Source: Nannobrachium achirus (Eukaryota; Chordata; Actinopteri; Myctophiformes; Myctophidae). From it: a DNA stretch of 64,000 nt. A program made the position numbers and the translations under genes. The notes beneath the pieces were generated by a model. The model did not search any database and was not told where the DNA came from. It saw nothing but the letters and a program-made list of their open reading frames with translations. The stretch covers positions 59,136,919-59,200,918 of the forward strand of contig OY997652.1 of the NCBI GenBank assembly GCA_963921795.1. Direction: 5' to 3'. The first letter of the stretch is position 1, and every line of letters starts with the position of its first letter. Below are positions 36,956 to 50,905 of this stretch, in pieces.

Positions 36956-36959
36956 TTAA

Positions 36960-37702
36960 ATTGGCTTAACCGATTTTGTGCCACTAGATGGCGCCAGGCC
37001 CCAACGTACATTGCCAGCATTACTGTCCATAGGCTCGCACTGTATTGCGCAACCCCTACGTGCATGCATGTGCGCGTAATGACATTTGCGTGTCACATGA
37101 CTATGGGGCCGGATGTTGTAAGACACCATTGTGTATAGGCTAAAGCTAATATTAGCCGATCATTATTTGCCCATCTAGCCGTAAAAAAGAGGTTGTTCTC
37201 TGCCATAAAAACATACATCAGAGATAAAGAAGTTAAAGTCAGCATGATGCATTGGATTAAATGGAAGATTTTGGCGGCGCGATGTTGTCAACGTCTAATG
37301 TACACAAACCGCGGACCCAATATGTTGGAGGAAAAGCAACTGGGGGGGGGGGGGCGGGCTATGGCAGGTCGGGTATAACAACGCTAAAAGAACCCCGGCA
37401 TCAGGTTTATCTGGTTTATTGACACGAATCATTAACTATCTCATCTCAGATACAACACATTTCCAGCAAAAGCGCAAAAAGAGTGAAGTGCCATTGTCCT
37501 CTGCAGGGGGGAGGGGGAGGGGGAGGTGAGGAGGGGGTACATTGAAACAGCATTATCCTTCACTAGCGGTGGGTGGGGGAGGGTACATGACATGAACAAG
37601 CATCATCCTCTAAAGGAACGCTCTCAACTACAGCCAGATGATTTGAGTAGAAAGACCCTGACACACATAGCAATTTTTTCATCAATATCAACCAGCAACG
37701 AC
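36960..37702. other. Unassigned
   Basis: G runs lie near 37341-37352 and 37505-37540. No gene is recognised. Confidence 0.35.
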
Positions 37703-37894
37703 CAGAGGTGTCAAGGGTATGGCCATTGGCAGCGTTATTGGATTAATCTTTTCGTACCTTTACCTTCACACATGCAAGACACCAGTCATGTTGCCATACC
37801 TTATCGACAGGCATGACTTTATTTTAGTAAGTACAATTTGTTTTTTCCCCTTTTGCCAAGGTATGGCAACTGCCATACCCAATCGACGCCTCTG
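37703..37894. mobile_element. Short hAT-F copy
   Basis: The ends are 'cagaggtgtcaa' and 'gacgcctctg', with internal 'gacaccagtcatgttgcc'. I see no matching 8-bp duplication. The outer flanks ('catcaatatcaaccag' and 'ctgattgatattgatg') are inverted copies of each other. Confidence 0.65.
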
Positions 37895-38482
37895 GTCATT
37901 GCTGATTGATATTGATGAAAACATTGCTACATGTATCAGGGGCTGAAGATAGGAGAGGGACAGGTTTCCGGAATACATTGCTTAATACATTCTATAATTC
38001 TTTTTTATTCATTTTTTTGTTCTTCAGAGAGATGTGAACTAGATAAAAGTCCTCCCACGCGGCCCGAGTAAAACGAATACAAAGAAGCAAAGCCAGTGCC
38101 AACAGTTACAGTGATATACAGAAACATTAAAATCAAAAACCATCTGAATGAAAAACAACTCAACAAACTAAAACAGAAGTGAAAGAAGAGTGAAAAAAGC
38201 AAATATCGTTGCACATCTTCTAATCCCGCCGGGTATTCGGTTCCGTTTACCCGCCTCTCTCGGCTTATTTTCTTATTTTTCTTTCAAATAGTTACGGCGT
38301 CATACAGCAAAAAAGACATTCAGAAGAGCGGACCAACCAGAGTGATAAAAAAAAAAGAACACTCATGCAACGAAAGCCTGTTTCACACGAAAGTCACAAA
38401 CACGGGATAAAATCTGGTCAAACAAGAGTGCTGCCAACAGTCAGTGCCTTCAGGTCTTTTTTTTTCTTTTTTAGAGGACGTT
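37895..38482. other. Region downstream of OLFM1, unassigned
   Basis: It includes an alternative minus-strand AATAAA (plus 38004-38009). No other feature. Confidence 0.4.
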
Positions 38483-39104
38483 TAGTTGGAGCACTTCCGA
38501 TATGTCTGTGACAAAGGTCCGTTTCTCAGTGGTTTTGTCATCTATGAAGGTTAAATAACAAATTGAGCCCCCATGCCCCTCGCAAAAATGCGGGCAAAAT
38601 TTGTGAGAGCCGCTGAAAGTTTGTCTCATTCACTTATTATACACTATACTATAAAGGAAAACAGTACCCCCAAAACATCGGCTTTAAGTAGCATGTGAGG
38701 GGTCAAATTAGGGGTTTTTAATTACTCGGAATCCATTGCAAGCATTTGTTTTGAAAAAAAAAAAAACATTCTTTGGGCTAAAACGGCCCGACAAAACTAT
38801 GGTTTAGTGATGAGTCATCACTTTTCACAAATTTTGTGGGGTCCGTTTTTAGCCCAAGGGTTTGACCCCTCACATGCTACTTAAAGCAGATTTTTTGGGG
38901 GGTATTGTTTGCCTTTATAGTATATGTGTATAGTAAGTGAATGAGACACAAACTTTCAGCGGCTCTCACAAATGTTGCTGCCATTTTTTTGTGAGGGGCA
39001 TGGGGGCTCAATGTGTTATTTAACCTTCATAGATGACAAAACCGCTGAGAAACGGACCTTTGCACTACACGATCACAGAAGTATCGGAATAAATGCTCCA
39101 ACTA
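38483..39104. mobile_element. Fold-back element, about 620 bp
   Basis: Two arms of roughly 220 bp (about 38483-38710 and 38860-39104) are inverted copies. They share 'tagttggagca', 'aaaggtccgtttctcag' and 'catgtgaggggtc'. The centre holds 'ttttagcccaa'-type inverted words. No protein. Confidence 0.85.
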
Positions 39105-39686
39105 GTTGTTTTTTATTGATCTTCTCTTCGTAGATATTTGATTTTGCTACTGCACTGACAAAAAGGATAGGTGAGACAGACGTCCGTCGTGGTGGGTTCT
39201 TAGGGTATCTGTCTGGCGGTCCCCCACCCCTCACCATGTCTGTCTCCTGGGGCCTGAGGGGGTCCGGGGGTCCCCGAGCAGTTCATCATCACTAACACAG
39301 TCTTTGTCCAGGACAGGGACCCCCTGCCCCCCCATGGCCAAAAGAAAGGTGAGGTGGAAGGATTACCGCCCATTATAGACCCACCACATCCACAGGAACA
39401 ATCTTTTAGGTTTTTAGTTTTTTTTTTCTTCCCCGATATAAAAAAGGCGTGATGATGTTTGTTTTTTTGGCATCTATCTTTCCTCTATCCAATACACGGC
39501 CTACCTATTTTGTATTACAATCGTCTTCTATACAGCAAACAACGTAAGCTTTATTTATTTTGTCTTAAATAAACGTTTAAATAATTGATATAAAGTAAAC
39601 TCTATGCACATTCAATCCACTTTGCATTCATTTTTAATGCAGTCTCTCCGCAGAAGTCATATGATATAGTAAATAGGAATGGTCTT
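39105..39686. other. OLFM1 3' region
   Basis: T-rich stretches and GC-rich 'gggggtcccc' sequence at 39240-39330. It holds the candidate poly(A) signals at 39550-39559. Part may be 3' untranslated sequence of OLFM1. Confidence 0.4.
39550..39559 (-). promoter_or_regulatory. Candidate poly(A) signals of OLFM1
   Basis: Two overlapping AATAAA hexamers on the minus strand, about 560 nt past the stop codon. The alternative at 38004-38009 would give a much longer 3' untranslated region. Confidence 0.35.
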
Positions 39687-39994
39687 AAAGGAGTAGTTCA
39701 CCCCCAAAATGACTTTTTTTCTATTGATTACTCGCGCCATGGAGACTTGAGTTCAATAATATTTGTTTGTATTTGTCGCACTCCTAAGACAAAAAATTTA
39801 CTATTTATTGTACAGTACATTGACCGCCATTGATTCCGGATGGGCCCCCATCCGGAATCAATGGGGGTACATTTAAGTAATCAAATTACTGTCTTAGGAA
39901 TGCAACAAAAAACTAAAAATATTATTGAACTCAAGTCTCCATGGCGAGAGTAATCAATAGAAAAAAAGTAATTTTGGGGGTGAACTACTCCTTT
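39687..39994. mobile_element. Palindromic MITE in the OLFM1 3' untranslated region
   Basis: Arms of about 150 bp (39687-39840 and 39846-39994) pair almost completely: 'aaaggagtagttcaccccc' mirrors 'gggggtgaactactccttt', and the centre is 'tccggatgggcccccatccgga'. It starts 124 nt beyond the OLFM1 stop. Confidence 0.9.
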
Positions 39995-40117
39995 GACCAC
40001 AAAGTCTTTTTTTTTTTTTAATCATTTCAGTTATATTCTTCGTATATAGGGAGCTCTCTACTACACAAACGATATGTGTGCGTGCGGCAGCGCGATCCGG
40101 CCGTCTCCTCCGGTAGG

Positions 40118-40580
<463 letters not shown>

Positions 40581-40587
40581 CAAAAAT

Positions 40588-41180
40588 AACGAGTAAGACG
40601 CCTCAGGGCGACATGCGACCTCGAGGTCGTGCCAATTCTTGGCCATCTGGCCAGTGATGTATACTGCTCAAAGAAATGAAGGGAACAAAATGTTCCATTC
40701 ATTTATTTGAATTTATTTGAGTATAGTATACTGTAGTACTGCTCAGAAAAAGCTCAAAGAATTAAGGGAACATTTTGTTCCCTTCATTTCTTGTATATCG
40801 GACCAGTTACCCATATATGGAGACCCCTGGTAACCATAATATACAGTACATGGATCTCCATATATTATATGGAGATCCATGTACTGTATATGCTGTGAGA
40901 GCCCAAACTTGCTTACTCAGTTATTCGTTAGGTGAAAATCCTATTATGTCTATGACATCTGACATCATACCCTTTTATGCCCATACATGGAGATCCCTGT
41001 CTGTAGAACCAGCCACACAGATATGGGCTGTCTTGGCAATCTGTCTTGGCCATATATGGATTTTGTTAGTGTGGTATGTGGCCGATGTGGCCTCCATATA
41101 TGGGCATTCGCATAAGTCCTGTTAGATATGGGCTTAATATTGATGACATCAGGCAACTCCATATATGGGCAATAGAACCG
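40588..41180. repeat. Family R segment
   Basis: Many 'ccatatatgg' and 'atggagatcc' words on both strands. It begins 'gtaagacgcctcagggcgac', as does the copy at 54009. Confidence 0.75.
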
Positions 41181-41320
41181 TGTTGTACAAAATGTAATGC
41201 CTCAACTCTTAGTGCTCGTCAGGGCCAGTTAAAATGAGATCATTTTGGGAGTTACGGCCTGAAAAGGTTGAGAACCACTGCCATGACTTAGGGGCCATAA
41301 ACCCAGAAAGCGTCCCCTCA

Positions 41321-41898
<578 letters not shown>

Positions 41899-41906
41899 GC
41901 AGGGAC

Positions 41907-42677
41907 TCAGAGCGTTCTACTGCAGTGATTCTCAAAATGCAGTCCTTGAGGGGGTTCCAGGGGGTCCCCAATTTAGACTCGCATAACCAGGCCAAGCTGT
42001 CATTTGCAAAGAAAAATGAGATCTGGCCCCGCTCAGTTATTTACATTTTTCACGACCCACAAGTCGCGAGGAACCAACCAGGGGCCCAGTATGCAAATGT
42101 AGGGCGGGCTTTAGGTCATGAGGATGTGTAGGTCAAACCAATAGAGTTTGAATCTCATTGTAACCGCCCCTTGGAAAAAGAAATAACACTGAGAAGAACC
42201 AGACCGGACTATAAGCTGCGTTTTTTTCCCCATGTTTTGAACCCTGCGGCAACGGTGCGGCTTATATATAGATTTTTACAGCTAGCGGCGGCCAGGGGCG
42301 CTCCAGCGGGAAGCAGGAAGGAAACCTGCGACTTATAGTCAGGTGAGGCCTATACATGTAAACGTTTGTTTTTTGTTCTAAATTTAGTTGGTGCAGCTTG
42401 TATTCAGGTGCGGCTTATAGTCCAGCAATTACGGTAATATCCACGCAGTGATATTGTCTGGCTATGCTTGGCTATCCCCAATTAGCACATTTACAAGCTC
42501 ACAACGAGTCACGTTGTGACATAATTTGAGACAATTTACTGCCCTACAAAAGCCAAAGTGCCAGCTATTTGTGGGAGGAAAGAATTCAAAGCTCTTTAAA
42601 TGGGAACACAAATCTTCTCTTATGGGGATCGCAATCTTTTCGAATGCAACCTCAACTTGACATGAAAATGTTTTAAC
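41907..42677. repeat. OLFM1 intron: hAT scrap and D-related fragment
   Basis: 'cagtgattctcaaaatgcag' near 41924 is a hAT-type end. At 42205-42437 'ggactataagctgcg' and 'gtgcggcttatagtcc' are a diverged relative of element D. A half hairpin lies at 42485-42530. Confidence 0.55.
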
Positions 42678-43182
42678 CAGTGGCGTCAGTTCAGAAAAAG
42701 CTAAGGTATGGCGCGTGTGCAAGACACCAGTCATGATGCCATACCTTAGCAACAGGCATGATACATTTATTTTAAGAAGTACTATTCCCCCCCCCCCCCC
42801 GTTTCTACGGTTTGTTGGGCTGGATATGGCAGCCTGGAACGGTTGTTCAAGTGCAGCTAAACTTGGCATGTTAGTAAACGTGCCACAATTAACAATAATG
42901 AATTGCACCTGTGCAGCTGACCTGCGGAATGTGGGAATATACCATTATGTAAAGATGGGGAGAATACAAGTGTGGAGAATATACTAATAATACCTTGTTA
43001 AAGTGACCATATTGTAAAATGTTGCATTTGTAGTTATGTTACTGTAATTAAACAATATAATAACCATCACAGATAGACAAAGAGACATTCATGGATTTAT
43101 ATTTAACGTTACTTTTATTTTCCCCCCTGGACCCAGGGTATGGCAGCTGCATACCCCTGCCATACCCAATTGGCCGCCCCTG
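42678..43182. mobile_element. hAT-F element, complete
   Basis: Perfect TSD gttttaac (42670-42677 and 43183-43190). 505 bp, inverted relative to the copy at 5027. A C run lies near 42787-42800. Confidence 0.93.
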
Positions 43183-43190
43183 GTTTTAAC

Positions 43191-44397
43191 TGTAAACGAC
43201 AACGTACAGCACTGCAGAGTTAAAAATCTCACATCGCCACTGAGTCCTCAGCGTACCTTTCTGAGCATCTAAATTATGCATGCAGATCACCCCCCATAAC
43301 CCTGCAATCTAAATCAAATCAGGCTGTCAACAAGTTCCCTAATTAAGTCAGAGCCGGCATCTCCGGGAGGGGTTAGCCTCAAACGGAGATCTAGGCTGTT
43401 TCTGACTGCAAAAAAGCCTGCAGGATGACAGTCGCGGGGTGGGACGGGTCCCGCCCCACAGGGGCGATGCCCATCATTCCTGATGAAAGAGCCTGCCTGA
43501 GCACCCCTCGAACACCAACCTAATGCCTGTGGTGGAAAGGGCTTGCATTCTTCACTTGAGTAAAGCACTGCAATGTAGAAATACTCCATTACAAGCAAAA
43601 AGTCCGGAATTCAAAGTGTACTTGTTGAGTAAAGGCATGAATGTGTTGGCATCAAAAAGTACCAAAACTGAAAGAACAAAATAGCTGATACAAAATAGCG
43701 CAGTTTGAAAATGGCAGATCTACAAGCTCACCACGCGCCGCGATGCGTTGTGAGCATGTAGATCGGCTATTTTCAAATTCCACCAATAGCTTGGAAATAG
43801 CTTATCTACAAGCTTAGTCACAAAGTGACGCGTTGTAAGCTATTCTACCACTTTTTCGAGTCACGTGTTCAAATACTGGATTCTGATTGGCTAAATTCCG
43901 GAGGTTATGACAGAACAACTGCCGCAAAGTTGTGTGAGGACTTGTCCGAGATCAATGCGCCTCAGTGTACATCCGGGGACTTCAGGAGGTAGTCGGAACA
44001 CCTTTCCCCCAACCAACAAATGACCGTGGCAACGGTCCTATGTTTACTAACGTGCATGCTATAGTCGCCGATTTATTTGGATCCAATGCAATCCGCCAAC
44101 TTTAAAGCCCCTTTTCTCTGAACCTATGCCTTTCTGGAAGCGAACAGCCTCTATTTACGGCCGGAACGGTACTTCTAACTGACGTTAGCTTAGCTGTAAG
44201 CTAGACGCATGGATTAGTATGGAGTTGGCGCCATCTGTTGGTGAGTAGAAGATGTTGTTGGTGGAACTATCTGCTGTCTCGCGGAAGTTTTATAGGCAAT
44301 AATGATTGTAACTTAAGATCCTTGCAAGTTACAACTATGTGTTTTCTTTCATGTATAAGGGAAAAAGTGGTAGAAAAGCTATTTACCACTCGGGGTC
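43191..44397. other. OLFM1 intron: family Q fragment and two hairpins
   Basis: Q sequence ('cacttgagtaaagcactgc', 'ccggaattcaaagtgtac') lies at about 43540-43640. Hairpins at 43703-43785 and 43790-43860 sit back to back, the second degenerate. The rest is unassigned. Confidence 0.5.
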
Positions 44398-44500
44398 GGA
44401 CATTATGCTCTGATAATGTCCTGTGTGAGGGTGCTATCGGACTCGGCTTCGCCTCGTCCGATCACCCCCTCACACAGGACATTATCAGAGCATAATGTCC
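44398..44500. repeat. Strong 103-bp hairpin
   Basis: Arms 44398-44442 and 44457-44500 are nearly exact complements ('ggacattatgctctgataat' with its partner) around a GC-rich loop. It is unrelated to the recurrent 'agatctacaagc' hairpin. Confidence 0.85.
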
Positions 44501-44701
44501 TCTCACTCGGGGTAAATTGCTTACTTTTTCCACATTTTTCAACATGGAAACGATTATGCAAAAATACTTTTGATGATCTCAAACTAATTGCGATTAGACG
44601 ATTATGTAATAATTGTGACGGGCCTAACTACAGTATGCAGACACAATCTTGGTCTCATCATGTTTTAGCTCCTTATGTTTGTTCCTTCCTGATCACAAAT
44701 G

Positions 44702-45136
44702 TTAAAGAGGTGGTGCCATAGTTTTGTACTTTTTCTGTTTTTCATGTGTCTAGGAGGTTGAAAGTACTTCATTAGACCCCCTGATGTGTTTTTTTTTTTT
44801 AGAAATGATTTATTCTCTTAGTATTTGTTTGTTTTCTCTTGGAGGCTGCCCCTTGTGGTCAAAAGTGTCAGTTAAAAAACACAGATACTACGTGTGTCAC
44901 AGTATCAACTCCTCCCCAATTGCCATTCACCCAACACTGTGGGGTGTGGCTATATCAGCTGGGTCACCACCCACCATGCCATCCATGCATACTTAATGAA
45001 CTGGGGGTGTGGCCACATAAAAACCCAATTTTAACTCTTTTTGTATACTTTTTTGGAAAAAATCTTCCTCCTAGTATAATCAGAATACCTGATAATCATG
45101 TTTTAGAAGGGGGGAATCATGGCACCACCTCTTTAA
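44702..45136. mobile_element. TTAA-ended DNA element Z
   Basis: An 18-bp perfect inverted repeat, TTAAAGAGGTGGTGCCAT, lies at both ends. 435 bp, no protein. Confidence 0.85.
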
Positions 45137-45720
45137 GCCTTTAATTCAGGTATCATATTATTTTTTCAGACATAGGTCTTGTTTGTTATCGTTTCAATGT
45201 GCAGATTGTTATTGTTAACCGGCACAGCTTGTCCGTATGTATCTATAAGTGTAACGCCTGACACTGTGGTTCCCCCGACACATCACTGTGACATCACAGG
45301 TGACATCACAGGTGATGTCAGATGCTCAGAGCAGAGATCTCCATATACGGGCATAAACAGGTGGCATCACAGTGTTAAGAATCTCCATAAATGGGCATAA
45401 AAGGGATTGTATCCCAGATGATGCCCTGTTAGAGAGATCCCTGTGATGCCAGGGGGAACAAACCCCTGTATGCCCATATATGGAGATATGGAGATCCTTG
45501 TGATGCCAGGGGAACAAATCCCTTTTATGCCCATATATGGAGATCCCTAATGTCCACATCACTGATCTCCATATATGGGCATGAAAGGGATTGTATCCCA
45601 GATGATGCCCTGTTAGAGAGATCCCTGTGATACTAGGGGAAACAAATCCCTTTTATGCCCATATATGGAACAAAACACTTTCACCACCCATCTAGATACA
45701 GCAGGCCTGATGGTAAATAC
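45137..45720. repeat. Family R array
   Basis: From about 45280 to 45670 there are repeated units with 'ctccatatatgggcat' and 'gatccctgtgat' in both orientations. A block with 'tatcccagatgatgccctgt' occurs twice (about 45410 and 45595). Confidence 0.75.
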
Positions 45721-46128
45721 TAGGGGTATAACGATACATTTTAATAGCGATTCGATACATATCACGATACATGGTTGACGATACAATACATGGACGATAT
45801 AGTAACTATTTAGCAAAGAAATTAAATCTATGTGAAAAGTGTGGATAGTGCAGGTTTTTAAGGGAAACATGTATTATTATGGATATAAATAAGTAAACAC
45901 TGTGATTATCTGGCAAATACATGGACGGGAGGAATTTAATTTTTCTTCATAGTAATGCTAAATATAATGCACAAGTAGGTAGTATCGATACAATCGATTA
46001 TTTGCACTAGCTATTCGATACGATACAAAATCAAACGATACGATTCGACTTTAGCTGTTTTCATTTCGATATACTATATTTTTAATTAAAAACGATATTT
46101 CAATGCCGTTACTATTGTTACACCCCTA
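45721..46128. mobile_element. hAT-like element with 'cgatac' words
   Basis: Ends 'taggggtataacgatac' and 'gttacaccccta'. The flanks gtaaatac and gtaaatgt match at 6/8. AT-rich, no protein. Confidence 0.75.
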
Positions 46129-46623
46129 GTAAATGTTACGTCTTTAGGGCGAGGTCGCTTGACGCCTGAGGCGTCCTACTGGTTTAGATTAGACGCTAGG
46201 TTCATGGTATACCTGGTTATCCTAGTTTCCTGAGGCACTACGCTGTCTCTCTGCATTTGATGTATGTGTTTACCGTGCTTTGTAGGTCACAATGGATACG
46301 AGCAGTTGATAAATGCCAACATTGTACGCTGTAGATGAAACAAATCCAAGGCAAACCCAGCCATGAAAAGACTGACAGTCATTAGACGTGTCTGCTTTGA
46401 TCAGTTTCCCTCGGTTTTCTCTCTCAGTCTTCCCACCACACATCATGCTGCCATTGCAAATTGAACGCCTTTCATTGCACAGTAGAGTGCCCTTAGCAGG
46501 AGGACGAGATGATGCGTATCGCTATGGAAACCATTAATTCATAATGGAACTTAATGCGTCACAGAGGATGGTAAATGCCTCTATATTCTGATAGTAATCG
46601 CTATTCGTGTTGTTGCTATGGAC
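46129..46623. other. OLFM1 intron, unique sequence
   Basis: Apart from an R-like scrap near 46145-46185, this looks unique. It could include conserved non-coding sequence, but I cannot test that. Confidence 0.4.
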
Positions 46624-47004
46624 CAGTGATGGGCAAGCTACTTGGAAAATATAGTAAGCTAAGCTACAAGCTACTCTTGATGAAATATAGCTTAAGCTAC
46701 AGCGAAGCTACCCACAGAGATGTGTAGCAAAACAAGCTACAAGCTACACGGCAAAAGTAGCTTACTACAACAAAGCTACTTTTTTAATATATATATATTC
46801 TTATCAACTTCATGATCAAGTGCAACTTTCCACCAAGTAACGTGTAGCGTTTGTTGGACGCTACATCACTACTGGGGTCTAAAAATAGCCACGCTACAGA
46901 AAAAGATATTTGGTTCAAAAGGAGCGGCGCTGCCATGACACTACTGAGAAATGTAGTTAAGCTATGTGGCGTCGCTACTTGTAGCTCGCTACTGCCCATC
47001 ACTG
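46624..47004. mobile_element. hAT-like element L
   Basis: Ends CAGTGATGGGCAAGCTAC and TGCCCATCACTG. The flanks ctatggac and ttatagac match at 6/8. The interior is full of 'agctac' words. Confidence 0.8.
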
Positions 47005-47769
47005 TTATAGACAGCATTTTAGTGAATGAAAAACACATTTTCAGATTAGGATACCGATTGGAATGTAGAGCTTTAAAGGAGAATTCTGTGCTAAATCGCT
47101 TTTTTTTACCTTGTTTTCCAGTCATTTAGTCTTCAAAAAACTGGACGGGTGTTTTTTGATGCCAATACTTTCATCCTTTTACTCAAGTACATTTTGAATT
47201 CCGGACTTTACTTGTAAGGCTGCCCTCAGACCAAAATACCTACGAGAGTGGAATCCGCGTTCCGCCAATGCATTTCAATGAGAAGGCATGTCAGTGGAGG
47301 ATATCTGCGCTCCGCGCAGACCTTGCGTTTATGCTGGAGCAAAGAAATTCTCCACGCAGATTCTGGTTTCCCCCTCTGTCCAATCGGGTGAGTCGAAGGC
47401 GTAACATTCTGAGAATCAGGAAGGGACTGGGAGATGTTTTGTTTTGATCAAGAGTCTCATGCATCCAAACTCTTCTCTTTTTAGCTTGTTGCATCTCCCC
47501 TTCCAATAAAGCAAGGGTGAGTACCCTTCGCCTGTCCATTATAGAGTTGACACGTAAAATATGATGAGGATCGCTACGCTAGTGTAACAGGCTACAGGGA
47601 GGGAGGGCGGTGCGGGAAGTGAGTGACAGCGGCGTCAATGGCTTTGGGACGGAATATGCTCTCTGCGTTTTTTGCCAGCGCACCAGAAGAGTTTATCCAC
47701 TGCCGACCATATTTTGGTCTGAGGGCACCCTTACACGGCACTTCTACATTGCAGTATTGATAAGTTTAC
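47005..47769. mobile_element. Family Q sequence with a nested element
   Basis: Q words ('actcaagtacattttgaatt', 'gcagtattgataag') flank a 519-bp insert at 47215-47733. The insert's ends, 'taaggctgccctcagaccaa' and its inverted partner, match over about 21 of 23 bp. The uninterrupted Q at 43540-43640 supports insertion. Confidence 0.7.
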
Positions 47770-48204
47770 TTAAAGGAGTAGGTCAACACTTTTCAACCTG
47801 TCTTCATATAATAGGTCCTCACTAATGTTCATGATAAAATATCACGATTTTTTTCTACTCAGTCCAAGTCTCCTAGGAGAGCTGTTGGAAGTTCAGAATC
47901 CATCGTCTTGTGACATCATCATTTTCCAAAAAAAAAAAAAATGTAATCAATATTTTTGAAAAAAATATTTAGATTTTTATTATCGCGAGAACAATGGCTT
48001 CCACTTTAAAATTGCAACTTTTCAGGAATAGAAAGCCTGCAGTTTCTATAAGCTGGATTGGCAATCGATGATGTCACAAGACGATGGGTTTCTGACCTGC
48101 CCACAGCCCTCCTCTGAGAAAAAAAAAGAAAAAAAAAGAAAAGCTATTTTTGAGTGAGGACCAATTATATGAATAGGTTGAAAAGTGGTGGAGTGCCCCT
48201 TTAA
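47770..48204. mobile_element. TTAA-ended DNA element T
   Basis: TTAA starts and ends it, with inverted 'cacttttcaacct' and 'aggttgaaaagtg' near the ends. A related piece lies at 23075-23440 inside element E. Confidence 0.75.
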
Positions 48205-49207
<1,003 letters not shown>

Positions 49208-49215
49208 CTCTACAA

Positions 49216-49668
49216 CAGTGGTTCTCAACCTTTTCAGGCTGTGACCCCCCAAATAATCGTATTTTAACTGGGGACCCCCCTCACCCTGACGAGCACTAAG
49301 AGTTGAGGGATTACATTTTGTATAACACGGTTCTATTGTGAAAATTGCAGATCTACATGCTCACAACCCCTCACAAGGCGTTGTGCTCACAACGCCACGC
49401 AAGGCGTTGTGAGCATGTAGATCTGCAATTTTCACAATTTCTGACAATTGTGGCCAATGTTTAATTTGTCATTTTGAGGTGTTAAAAAGTCCATAAATTG
49501 TCAATTTAGAAATGTGCATAAACCCTCTATACACTTAAACTTTATTTTGGTTTGTTTACTGTTGAATGAGAAAACAATGTTTCACATTAAGTTAATCATC
49601 TGGGGACTCCCCCAAAATCATTTGGGGACCCCCCCTGGGGGTCCCGACCCACAGGTTGAGAACCACTG
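49216..49668. mobile_element. hAT-B element, complete
   Basis: Perfect TSD ctctacaa (49208-49215 and 49669-49676). Ends CAGTGGTTCTCAACC and TTGAGAACCACTG, the classic hAT-Charlie-like terminus. A hairpin with a duplicated centre lies at 49338-49440. Confidence 0.93.
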
Positions 49669-49676
49669 CTCTACAA

Positions 49677-50394
49677 TACATAGTGATATTCTGTACTGTA
49701 TGTGTGTATATTGACAGTGTGTCCTTTCATCTGACTTCTTTTCCTTTGTTCTTTTCTTGATTATTGCTTTTGTGTTTTATAACTGCAAGTCATTGGAGCT
49801 TAAACCAATGACTCATAAACCAATCTCATAAATCATGTTTTGGGGTGAGCATTCAGCACAACTGCCAATCAAAGTGACTGTACTGGCCAATCACAGGGCA
49901 TCTTTTCCGGAACTTGGCAAAACAAACAAAAGCATAACATCTGTTTAGCAGATAGTAATGGCTTGTGTGGGACAACGATGGCATGGATGTGTTCGTAATG
50001 ACAACTAGTAACATATTCATGAAAAATAAAAACACTTTTGACCACAACAAATAGTGTAAAAGCGATAGGCTTATAGGCTCCACTTTATGCTATGAGAGCT
50101 GCTGGGTTCTGCTGGGGAAACTGGACAACAGGGGCATTTCTGCCTAATAGACCCCATGGACAGTAATTTTGGATCAATATAAGTAGGAAAATGAGCCTAG
50201 AAGTGATTTGGGGTGGAGTTGTCCTTTAACCTGAGGGCCGCATTAAGTGAAGGTGGCCCCCGGGCCGCCAGTTGCCCATGTATGCCTTAGGCAAAACCTC
50301 TTTGTGCCTGTACCTGCCTTTGTGTGTGGGTGTGTGTGAAAGAGAACTATTATTCAGCGCCAACATCAGCGTGTCTGCTTTTGTCTCGTGTGGA

Positions 50395-50403
<9 letters not shown>
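49677..50403. other. Unassigned
   Basis: No gene or recognisable element. Confidence 0.4.

Positions 50404-50480
<77 letters not shown>
50404..50480. repeat. (GA)n microsatellite
   Basis: About 76 bp of (GA)n. Confidence 0.95.
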
Positions 50481-50483
<3 letters not shown>

Positions 50484-50905
50484 ATGGAAAGCTCTGTTCC
50501 GCTCCTCTGTGCTTAATCTAAGCCGGAATTGTCTTAATTACTGTTGATTGGAGGTGTTAATGTGAATTTGACAACACTAATCTTGTTATCTCCCATGGCT
50601 GAGAGGCTGCTGAGAGACTAATTTATTAAAAGCACAGCACACAGACAATGAACATCGCTCTTGTCGTCGATGTTCCCGCCGTACAACAACACTTTGTTAC
50701 CGACTTCCTACAAGCGCCGCCATTCATCTGGAGGCGAGCCACTGTCTTATTGTTCACTGTGTTTCGGGCAAACGATCAATTAGATGGGCCCTGATTAGTG
50801 CATTTCATCCAGAGAAAGTAATTCGTTTTTTTTTTGGATGTGCTCACTCAGAGAGTGGTGCTCTGATAATCGCCCGTTCTCGATCACGTCCACCGTTACG
50901 ACTTA
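50481..50905. other. Unique sequence, possible conserved non-coding
   Basis: It is free of recognised repeats. 'cttaattactgttgattgga' near 50535 looks like typical homeobox-site-rich vertebrate intron sequence. No coding frame. Confidence 0.35.
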
